Assembly (NCBI GenBank): GCA_039720395.1
Contig: CM077832.1
Location: 12,342,966 to 12,406,965 of the forward strand
DNA: 64,000 bases
Source: Liquidambar formosana
Lineage: Eukaryota > Streptophyta > Magnoliopsida > Saxifragales > Altingiaceae
Direction of reading: 5' to 3'
The notes under the pieces were generated by a model. It saw nothing but the letters and a program-made list of their open reading frames with translations. It did no database searches and was not told the origin of the DNA. Positions 47,438 through 57,428 of this stretch are shown piece after piece. The position numbers were made by a program, and so were the translations under genes. The number at the start of each line of letters is the position of its first letter. Position 1 is the first letter of the stretch.

Positions 47438-49331
47438 CACGTGGAGGCTGGAAATTTAAATTCAATTTTTAGAGAGAGAGGCTACCATGTGGGCTCCCTC
47501 ATGGGTGTATTCCATCTTCCAACAAATATCATGCAAATCTTAAGACATGGGTTAGAACTTAGAATCCTTGTCCAAATGCGTAAGTTAATTGACTTTGACC
47601 CATTTGAATGTACTTTGAGTATTTTTGGCTAAGTTCTTACTTTGTCTGTCTCACAAATAAGTCATGTTTAAGAAAAATCATCGTTTCATTAACTTGTCAT
47701 TTATTAAACTCTATTTTTTCATAAATTACTACTTCGTATTATCTGCTTTTTATTGGGTTTTGTGTTGAAAATAATTATTGAAATAACAAGAGATAATATA
47801 AAGGTTCAAAAAAATTCCTGATTTGACTTTTCAAGATAGACAAATATTTTGGGATAAAAAGAGTTATAAAAATGGCCTATCTATGGAATGAGTTTCCATG
47901 TAACTGTGACACTGGTCAAGTGGTATCACAAGCCAATAGGGGGCGAGTAAAGTGGAATTGTAGGGCCAAAAAGTACACCAACAATTCCACTTTACTTGAT
48001 TTTCATTGGCTTGTGACATCACCTGATCATATCACAGTTATATGAAAGTTTTTCTCCTATCTATGTGGATGGAGAAAGTATTAATAACATTATTTCCGCA
48101 TAATAAAAATGATGATGTGACATATTTCGAATTACATGTAAAAAATAATGAAAATTGGGATAACTCGTGAAAGAGTGATGGTGGTGTGCACCAATGGCTG
48201 CGTATCAGCCTTTGATATATCCTACAACAAATTGTGTGCTCATATTTATGTATAATACTTACCTTATTTTGTGTCCGTCCTTATATTTTTGTTATTACGG
48301 ACATATATCAACATGTATGTATAAGAGTGTTTGTAAATACGTTTCCAAGCATCTATGATCATAAATACATGTTCATGTATTCATGTCTAAACACCCATAT
48401 GCTTGTATTCACATGTTTATAACTTTTATTTTTATTAATTATGACACGTGGTAGAATATTAGTGGAGGTTAAGAGGAGCTCCTTCAATTCTTCAGCCTAG
48501 TTGCTTCCATTTTCACAATTGTTGTCACATTGCCACCTTCACCGTTTTGACCACCAATGAAAGTCTTAATCCTGATTTGATATAAAAGAAAAATAGGAGG
48601 AAGGAAAGGGGAGGGAAGGAGATATTTTATTCTGTTTGATTAAGAAGAGAAAGTGGAGGGAAGAAAAAGGTAGAAGGATGACCTATTCTTTTTACTCACC
48701 AAACTCTCTACTTCCAAAGTGGAAGTAACAGTGAAAGGAAAGGTGGAATATTAGTTGGTGTGACAAAAATACTCTTCCTGCAAAATTATTTATTTCACTT
48801 TATGATTGGGGATAGAAAGGTAAAATACACAATTATTTTTTTTCATCCTCTTCTTCCTATGAAACAGAGAGAAAAGAAAAAGGATTTCCTTTCCCAAAAG
48901 ATGAAAACTCTATCCCTCCTCCTTTCCTTTCCATTTTTTTGTTCTTTCCATGCCACTTTTCCATTCTTCCTCCCATTCATACTATTGAGCATCAATGTCT
49001 TGAGCCATCAATCTCTCTTATAGCAATAAAAAAGGAACCCAATAACCATGACATTAACCCTGATGTATGTTAACCTTTCATTTCATTCATTTTTAAAAGG
49101 AAGAAGCTTAATGAAGAAAGAAAACACAAACACAAAAATGATCATAACCAAAACTAAAATTAAAATTAAAAAAGCACCTCAAACTAGTGAAAATAAACAT
49201 AAATACTTCCAATAAGATAACTATAATTGTTTTTTTTGGCCCTATTAGTTGTAGTCTAACTGTTAGAAGTGTGGCCGGCAATGAGCTGGAGAAAAAAATA
49301 AACCTGAGTCAGCAGAATAAAAAGGTTTACA
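47438..49331. other. Intergenic region between the CDCA7-like and STP genes
   Basis: No gene recognised. The part from about 48850 onward is repeated at 57045 and beyond as part of the segmental duplication. A (short) inverted arm pair around 47900-48040 (TAACTGTGACACTGGTCAAG against CTTGTGACATCACCTGATCA-type sequence) suggests a small MITE. Confidence 0.4.
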
Positions 49332-52259
49332 CTAACTTAATTCTAAAAAATTCTTCTTGGGAGGCTGCCTATCCTCCAGGTCTCTACCACCTTCGGCAGG
49401 CACAAATCTCTTCCAAAACCAATGTTGCCTCCACACTTGTGACATCTCCTCGATCGGTATGTTCTTAGTCTCCGGCAAGAAGAAGTAGATGAAGGCGGTC
49501 ATCACTGGCCACGAAAAACGCAAAGAAGATGAACAAGCCAAACTTGAGGTGACAAAGCATGGTGAGGAAAAGCTGGGCAACAAGGTATGTGAAGAGCATG
49601 TTGGTGGAAACAGTTAAACTCTGCGCTGCTGACCGAATCTCAAGTGGGAAAATCTTCGCTCGGCACTAACCATCCTAGAGGTCCCCATGAATATGCGAAG
49701 GCAGATACGTAGGCGCAGATGCAGACCACAACGACAATGGCATACCACATTGGCAAATTATTCACCACCCCTGTCACTCCAAATTTCCATCCGATCAAAG
49801 CTGTGACCGCAATCTACAAAGGTAAGAAATATAAATGATATTTAAAAGATCATTCGATCAATCGTTGGTATATTGCAATGACTAAAAAATTAAAGTTTAC
49901 AAAAATTCATCGATCCCCTAGACTTATAAAAGAGAATACTACGTAGTATTAATTATATATTAGGAGCCGCCCATTACAAATCGTGGCCTAAGGTTAAAAA
50001 TTACATGAGGTTTTTCTAAATAGGGTATAATGCCAAAATTGTAAATGGGACCTCTTAGACAGGAACTTTTGAACTACTGGGTTTGGGTGTTACGAAGTGC
50101 GTTTGGTCCTAAGACGATTGCCTCAATTACTACCCTATTAACCCACACTTAAGAATAACTCCAAAAAAATATATGAAAATTTAATGAGTAAATAAATCAA
50201 CAAGATCTAACTTCACATAAAAAATGTGTTATCATTTCATATATATTTGGAATATTTCGATCATTGATTTTTGAAATAATTTGCGAATTTGTAATATTCG
50301 TATTATTTGGAAATAATTCAAGAATTATTGAAATATATAGGATATCCAGGAAAAATTCAAAAATAATTTGAGAATTTCATTTCTTACCTGAAATATGAGC
50401 ATTTGACATCCACCCCACAGGAAAAGAGGTCTCCTCCCCCACTTATCAGTCCCATAAACAGAGAGAAACGTTGCTGCAACGTTGACAGCGCCGGTAATGA
50501 CGGCCGACATGAGCGAAGCATTACTCCCAAACCCAATCGTTATAAAAAGCACCGGAGCATAAAACATGATGACATTAATGCCAGTAAGTTGCTGGAAAAA
50601 TGGGATGAGTATAGACATGGTCAGCTGGGGCCTATATTGCCTCTCACGGATATTCTTCCATGGATGCTTCACGGCCTTTGATGCTTTACTTGCAGCCACT
50701 AGATCGTTGAACTCAGCCTGGATTTCCGTGACGGGGACACCGCGGATTTTTTGGAGCATCTCCATGGCCTTTTCGGGCTGGTCTCTTTCGATCATGGAAT
50801 TTGGTGTGTCGGGTAGCCAAAATGCAGTGACGGCGATGAAAATGGCCGGGATGGCAGCGCCGCCCAGGCTGACACGCCACCCCCAGCCGCCCTCGATCTT
50901 GGATGTCAAGTAGTTGATCACATTGGCTACTAAAATGCCTATGGTGATGGATAATTGGAATAGGACGTTGAGGGAACCACGGTATTTGTATGGAGCCATT
51001 TCTGAGACGTATAGTGGCACAGACTGTGATTGAAACCATAGTCAGTGGCATATACGGATCATATAATCATATATAGTGCTTTTATTAAATTTAATGAAAA
51101 TTTTCCACACATACAAAAATCCTATCAATAATACTTGATTAAACATTTAATGCAAAATCACACAATGGAGAAGATTGGACCCTGGGCTGACTCTACACAA
51201 AACCCAACCGCACCCTAGTAGTACCCACTAGCCCACAAGGGCTGATGGTAATTTTTTTTTTTTTAAAAAAAAAAAATTCTGGAAAAGGGAACATATTTTA
51301 TTAATAAAGATGGCTCAAAATACAAGCCAAACAAGGAACAACCACCACCAAAATTAAAATAGCAAGACCTCAAGCAAGCAAATAAGCGTATACAACAGGC
51401 CAACGCATGCAATCCCCGAAGCAAACACAGCCAACAAAAGCTCAAAACCTAGCATAAAGCCTACAGTCTAACACCGAAAGCAAGAAGCTCCATAGAACCG
51501 AAAGATGAAATAAAACATATATATAATCCACATGACAACTCCATTTAAAAACACTGAAGACAGCACCTAAATAAAACAAGATATACCAATTAGTGTTATG
51601 GGACTTTGACAAAGCAAAGAGTTGTGTTCTTATTGATTTAATTTCTGTGTCTCTAATGGAGTACATGGGGGAATTGATGATAAAGAACCAAAAATAAAAA
51701 ATAAAAAAGCTTCTTTACTACCGCATAATAAAAAATAAATAGATAAACAGATGATTTGCATGCAAATAAGATTTGGATTTACCTGAGAGGAGAAACCAAC
51801 ACCAATACCCAATAGAATCCGACCGATAATTAGCATGGTAATATGTACAGCAGAAGCATTGAGAATAGCTCCACCCAAGAAAACCAAACCGCCGGCTATC
51901 ATGGAAATTCTTCGACCAAATCTTCTCGTTACTCCCGATGCAAAGAATGACGCAACGAGAGCGGCCAAGTACAATGACGACGTGAAGATTGTCAAAAGTG
52001 CACTATTAAAGTTGCAGTACTGGTTGGTGGAGTGATCTTGCTGCTCTTGACGATAAACGGATCCGAAAAACTTCTCCAAAAACGGAGCCATCGATGTCAC
52101 TCCACCAGAAATACCGATATCGTAGCCAAAAATCAAACCACCCATGGCAGCAACAATGCAAGTTATCAAGACGAACCATGTTAGTTTGCCTGGATAATCC
52201 CTAGTAGAAGGATTAGGGTCATCCCTTTTAGGGTTAGTGAACCCACCAGCAGCGCCCAT
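49332..52259 (-). pseudogene. STP-type monosaccharide/H+ symporter, three exons, last exon with two frameshifts
   Basis: Exons in transcript order: 52259-51783, 51023-50388 and 49813-49332. Exons 1 and 2 are open (159 and 212 codons). They show MFS sugar-transporter marks: [18 protein letters not shown] (about 40-57), RRFGRR (first cytoplasmic loop), [11 protein letters not shown] (about 230), [17 protein letters not shown] (about 303-319) and DKWGRRP (about 353). Exon 3 starts normally ([20 protein letters not shown]) but has one extra base near 49652-49656 (after LGWLVPSE) and another near 49505-49508 (after FFAFFV). All three frames together give the rest of an STP, including [20 protein letters not shown]. 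The exon is 482 nt, which is 480 plus two. STP proteins import hexoses at the plasma membrane with 12 membrane spans. Either the gene is recently dead or these are assembly errors: the second copy is intact at the first site and reads on at the second. A TATA box lies at 52375-52382. Confidence 0.8.
51245..51660 (-). mobile_element. LINE 3' tail in intron 1 of the STP gene
   Basis: Read on the minus strand, a sequence ending ATTAATAAAATATGTTCCC leads into a poly-A tract (the T/A run at about 51250-51277). This is typical of a 5'-truncated plant LINE 3' UTR. The same insertion sits at the same place in the duplicated copy (about 59355-59770), so it predates the duplication. The 5' edge is uncertain. 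Confidence 0.5.
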
Positions 52260-52374
52260 TGAGAATAGTGAAGAAGGACGAGAACAACAGTATCACGCAA
52301 GAAAGAAAAAGAGAAGGGAACGAGAGAGAAAGATGCAGAAGAGACAATGGGACTAGAAAGGTGTTGATGAGGAG

Positions 52375-52382
52375 TTTATATA
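52375..52382 (-). promoter_or_regulatory. TATA box of the STP gene
   Basis: TATATAAA on the minus strand, about 116 bases before the ATG at 52259. That leaves a plausible leader of roughly 85 bases. Confidence 0.5.
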
Positions 52383-52399
52383 ATTAACCGTAAGTTTGC

Positions 52400-53047
52400 A
52401 AATCCTGATGAGGGTAGTAAAACTAAACCTATCGGGACTGAACTAGCTTTCAATATTGGGCGTTGCTATAGGAACCAATACGATACAGCAACTGACATGG
52501 ACACTCCACGTCAGCACCCTGACGTAAGGTGTGATCCGGGATATAACGCCTCTCTTCGAATCAGAAACTCTCCCTCTCGGATTCACCACGAAACCCTCAG
52601 CTGTCAGGCAAACTCCTTTCTCCCTCCAACGAACCCCTTACCCTCCGGCGAATCCCACCCTTCTCCCTCGAACCCCACCCAAAAAAAAAAATCGCTTCCC
52701 CGACGAACCCCTCACTCGCCGACAAACCCCACCCCGTAAAATTTGGGAAAAAAAAAAAAAATCAGAGAAGAGAAACATGGCCATGGCTGCCATGGCCGGG
52801 GACCATGGAAGCAATGGCTCACTCATCGTAACGCAAAACACAAAAATTATCACAGATAAATTCAAACCACCGATAATTTCAGATTTATTATAAATAAATC
52901 CACATTGATCACAAATAAAATCACCTTCATTACAGGAAAAAATCGAAGAATTTCTCACATAGAATCCATGGCAGTCATGAATTTATCTGAGTGAAGCCAT
53001 GGCAGCCATGAATTTCTTGTTGAAATCAACACAAAGAGAAAAAATTG

Positions 53048-53087
<40 letters not shown>

Positions 53088-53815
53088 AGGTCGGCTTGCC
53101 CATTGAAAGGGTTCCCCATCATCGTCGGAGGGATGAGGACATCGTAGGCTTTCGTGAAAGATTTAGGTTCACATGCGTGTTGTAGAGGCGTCTTCGACGG
53201 CATCGGTGACCATGAAACCAGATTTGGCGAGATCAGCCTTCCTAAACATCCCGACATTAGGATAAGGCAGTTCAAGTTGCAGTAGAAGTCGATTGTGGTG
53301 ATTCTCGCTAGGACATGAAGATCTAACTCCTCCGACCCACTGTCGTCGGTGATCCCTCCGCTCGTGATGAAATGGTGTGGGTTCTCTGCCATTCGCTCTG
53401 TGACTCACTTTCTCTCTCATCTGTGAAATGGCGAGGAAGAGGAGAGAGAGGAAGATGGAAGAGAAAAGTGAGAGAAATGGAGGAAGATGGAAGAGGTGAG
53501 AGAGGGAGATAAGGGAAGAGAGAGAATGAAAGAGAGTATGACTGTGGAGAAAGAAAGAAGGGAAAATTACCTAAACATTCCACTTTTTGCAGTAATTTTC
53601 TAACTATTGACTTATAACAAACTGACTACTGACTTTACTATAAACCACAACAAACAAAAACAAGTTGATAGTCAAAACATCCTTCTTGAGAATTATTCCT
53701 AATAAGGCAAATGCATTGGTAATTTCTCCAAAGAAAAAAATGGAGGAGGAAGAGAGAGAGTGACAGTGAGAGTGTGACGGTGGAGAGAAAAAAAAAACAG
53801 GAAATAAAAAAAAAA
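52400..53815. other. Intergenic region, no recognised gene
   Basis: Contains a relatively GC-rich stretch (52500-53420) with open frames on both strands, including 52955-53392 minus. The predicted peptides are interrupted by a (GA)n-encoded Ser-Leu run and match nothing I know. It may be the body of an unrecognised transposon. Confidence 0.35.
53052..53084. repeat. (GA)n microsatellite
   Basis: About sixteen uninterrupted GA/AG units. Confidence 0.9.
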
Positions 53816-54309
53816 GGGTAAATATCTAAAATATCCCTTAAGAAAAGAATTCTATCTAGCTAAAAACCTCACAAAGTAATTTGTCTATCTAAAAAACCCA
53901 AATAAAATTTTAGTACATCCAAAAAACCCAACACCCTAACTTCCATCCAACGCCGTTTAAATTATACAAATCTTTGGACCGGCATACCTTTTTTATCATT
54001 GTTTGTTCATTCATTTTCTTTGGTCCTTTTTTTTTTTTTTTTTTGGTGATAAATGACAAATAATCCATTTATTAGATAAAGAAGATGGTAATACAAATTT
54101 TGAATAATTATTTTTATATTTTAATAAAAAATGAAATAAAGGTATTTTAGTCAAGAAAATTCATTGCTCAAACAGAGCTGGATGGAAGTTAAGTTTTAGG
54201 GTTTTTTTGAATATAGTTGAACTCTATTTGGGTTTTTTCGATAAGAAAATTATTTTATGGGCCTTTTGGATATAATTCTTTTCATAAGGGATATTTTGGA
54301 CATTCACCC
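53816..54309. mobile_element. Long-TIR MITE, Mutator-like
   Basis: A 494-base element whose ends form inverted repeats of about 145 bases: left GGGTAAATATCTAAAATATC and, right reverse-complemented, GGGTGAATGTCCAAAATATC. The arms also share AAAAACCCAAATA and TAACTTCCATCCA. Both sides abut runs of ten or eleven A, so a 9-bp target duplication is possible but cannot be proven. No coding capacity. Confidence 0.7.
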
Positions 54310-55254
54310 AAAAAAAAAAAGTGTGAGAAGCACATATCTATACTACTATATAAAACCAATTCTCTTTATGGTTGGATTGCACATAAAAATGGTAAAACAT
54401 CCTTACAAGTTAATAAAGTTAAAAGACGATTTGTTAATTCTACCAATTTTAAAAAATCCATCACAATCTATTTCCCTTTAATTCTTTCTCTCACACACAC
54501 ATGCGGTTTAAGAAATTTGGAAACTAACATAGCAGTTCTACAAACTTGAAAAAATATATTGCACATATGTCGTGTGTGCTCAATTACTTGTTTAAAAATT
54601 AATAGTACATCAGTTGCTGTAAGTCTGCAACTAAATGCTATATGTAGTATTTTTCTTTAATATTAGTCATAAAAAAGGGTTAAATATGGAAAGGAAAATG
54701 CTCCATATAGCAATCAATTGTAGCAACTAATGTGGCATGCTAAGTGGGTATATCGTACCAAGAAGTCCTACAGTTGTTAAAAAATGCCACGTCAATTATT
54801 GTATTTTATTATCATATTTAGTTGTTACCTATAGCACTACCTATATGGAAAAGTACTTTTACAAGATTGGATCTATAATGTAGAGGTATCTTATCTTAGG
54901 GAATTAAGACCCTATTCCTAATACTTCAGTTCCTTTGCTTAATAGTATTTATTTAATTTCTTTTTTATAACCTTATTCATTATGCTTATCTTTAAATTTT
55001 CCATCTAGTAATACTCTCAATGATCCACATGTTAATTATACTTTATTGGGACAAATCTAATGGGGATTGAAGGGAAGTGGGGTATTTGAGTCCCTCCAAC
55101 TATACCTAAGAAAAATAAAAAAGGAAAAAATATATAGACAAAAATATATTTAAGCTGGCCCTAGTAGGCAGCCAGGGCAGAGGGACATAGCAGGCTAGCC
55201 CAATTAGCCTGCCAAATTCAAACCATAGATTTTGGCCAAAAATCTAAGTTTCAT

Positions 55255-55735
55255 GAAAGTGGGCTCTATGCCCCACTTATTCTAAGTTTCTTAAAATTTT
55301 GTGAAAAATATAAAATATATTTATAAAAACTAATCACATTGTCCACTATAAAAGATCATTTTGAACAACTCTGTAAAATAAAAAATTTTCAAAATTTATC
55401 ATTTAAGTAGACTTTTTGGCTATTTAGTATTTCTATTTCATAAAATAGCCAAAAAGATTTCATGGAATAAAAATTTCTCAAAATTTATAATTTAAGTAGA
55501 CTTTTTGACCGTTTAGTGTTTCTATTTTATTAAATAGCCAAATAGTCCATTTAAACCATAGATTTTGGCAAAAAAGTCTTAAAAAAAATTTCTTCTATAA
55601 AGTTGTTCAAAATTAAATGATATTATCTAATGCATAACTTGGCTAGTTTTATATAAACCTTTTATAGTTTTCGTAAAATCTTGGAAAATTTGAAATTAGT
55701 GAGAGATAAGAAGAAAGTCTTGGGGTGCCAATAGC
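55255..55735. mobile_element. MITE family A, copy 4 (with an internal partial duplication)
   Basis: Arms CACTATAAAAGATCATTTTG and the inverse TTGTTCAAAATTAAATGATA frame two successive TTAAGTAGACTTTTTG blocks (about 55407 and 55493). One half has therefore been duplicated. The right end GGGGTGCCAATAGCTG matches the family terminus. Confidence 0.6.
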
Positions 55736-55960
55736 TGTCCCAAATTAAAAAAAAAAGAAGGTAATTTCATATAATGGAGTGATGGAACCCTAGCCAAAGG
55801 TAATTTTAAATTCTAGCTCCGCTCTTAGTAGGTAGTAAAGATGTTTCATTGGATATGCTTCATGTTATCTTGGAAAGAAAAAGGATAATGTAGTTAGGGT
55901 TAAATAATAATAATAATTATTATTATGTGTGTCAACTGATACCAAGCAGACCTTGGTTGA

Positions 55961-57045
55961 TAGATGTGGTACCTATCTCAACCACAAGACAAGCCATGGG
56001 AGCACAACTTGAATAGAAAATTTTCTACACGTATGAAATAGAGGAATATATAAGAAATCCTAAACATGTACTCTTGGGTACCATGCCCATTGCTTCCAGC
56101 ATCTCAGCATGAGCTTTTGCCGATTTAGTTTTTATTCGTGAAACAATAGCTTCATGCTCAGAAATTGAAAGAGGGGCACCATTTTTTGCAATAATAGATT
56201 TGGTCACCTTATCCTATAACTTTCGCTTCACATGTTTTTCCTGTACAAAATATGAACTAGCTTTAGAACGCAGAGTACTTCAAGAACATGCTAATACATT
56301 TATGGTAATTACCCAAAACCCTCATAGCTTATCATTTATGTTAGCTTATCCTTTGCTGCCTTAACTTTTTCTTTTGCTTCCTGTCTTTTTTTTTTTTTTT
56401 TTTTTTTTTTTTGATCAACAGAAAAATTATATTTATTAAGAGAAGGAGGAGACAAGGTACACCCAACAAAAGGATCAGCAGAATGAGCACGGCCACACCC
56501 AAAAACAAATGAAAGCACAGCCACACAGAAGAGATCAAGAGAATGAGAACGGCCACACCCGAAAACAAATCAAAGCACCAACGCCCAAACCCCCAACACT
56601 GACTTAGAATAAAAGGCTAGGAGAAACAGAGGAGAACAGGGGATAGGCATCCCCATAGCCCTTACAGCCAAGCTAGAAAAGGACGATCCTGCTAACACCC
56701 CCTTTTGCCATCCAGTCAGTTATGCATTAACTTTTTCTTTTGTTTCCTTTCCAGTTTCAACAAATTTTGAACTTTGATCATCAATCCAGCTCCTCAGCTT
56801 TTTGGAAAAAATTTTATTGAATTTGATCATCATTCGTTAAAAAACTAAGAAAAAGGGGGAAAGACCAAAGGAGAAATGCCATACTAAATATATATCACTT
56901 ACCCGTCACAGAGAAAATTCGAGAATCTAAGCTTTTTTTTTGAAGTCTAACTTATCATATCCGATTATCCATCACAACCCTTATCAAAACAATCTGAAAC
57001 TATCTCTTTGATGACATCTGGAGATGCATTTTCCTAGAGCTTGCA
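55961..57045 (-). pseudogene. Duplicated 3' fragment of the CDCA7-like gene (exons 7-9)
   Basis: This copies 43391-44116 in the same orientation. Exon 9 copy: about 56077-56239 (AIIAKNGAPLSISEHEAIVS, identical to the parent over this stretch). Exon 8 copy is split by a 344-base insertion at 56383-56726. The exon 7 copy (about 56900-57040) is partial and interrupted. The zinc finger, DDT and promoter parts are absent, so this cannot make a functional protein. It ends abruptly and continues as sequence homologous to about 48850. Confidence 0.85.
56383..56726 (-). mobile_element. Short retroposon (LINE tail) with 22-bp target duplication in the pseudo-exon
   Basis: A poly-T tract (56386-56412) followed by GATCAACAGAAAAATTATAT and TTATTAAGAGAAGG is a minus-strand poly-A tail and LINE-like 3' end. 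The flanks are direct repeats of 22 bases with one mismatch: TTAACTTTTTCTTTTGCTTC at 56361 and TTAACTTTTTCTTTTGTTTC at 56727. The insert contains two copies of a unit holding CGGCCACACCC. The original copy at 43790 lacks it. Confidence 0.8.
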
Positions 57046-57428
57046 CTTTTTCCATTCTTCGAAACGAAGAGGAAAGAAAAAATGTTTCTTCTCCCTAGGG
57101 ACGAAAACTCTATGCCCCCTTTCCTTCCTTCCACATACTTTTCCATTCTTCCTACCACACTAAGAATCAATGTTTTAAGCAATCACACACTTGCAGCATT
57201 AAACCTGATGTCTGTTAACCTACATTTCATTCTTTTTTAAAAGAAAGAAAACACAAAAATGATCATAACCCGAAAAATTAAAATTAAAATTAAAGATTAA
57301 AATTAAAAAAGCACCTCAAACTTGTGAAAATAAACATAAATACTACCAATAACATAACTATAATTGTTTTTGGCCCTTATTAGTTATAGTGTAACTGTTC
57401 AAAGTATGGCCAGCATTGAGCTGGAGAA

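Noticed and set aside
52955..53392. 145-codon open frame on the minus strand
   Set aside because: It spans a (GA)n microsatellite giving a Ser-Leu run, overlaps other frames of similar length, and resembles no known protein.
56024..56240. A second functional CDCA7-like gene
   Set aside because: Only exons 7-9 are represented, one is split by a retroposon, and all upstream exons and the promoter are deleted.
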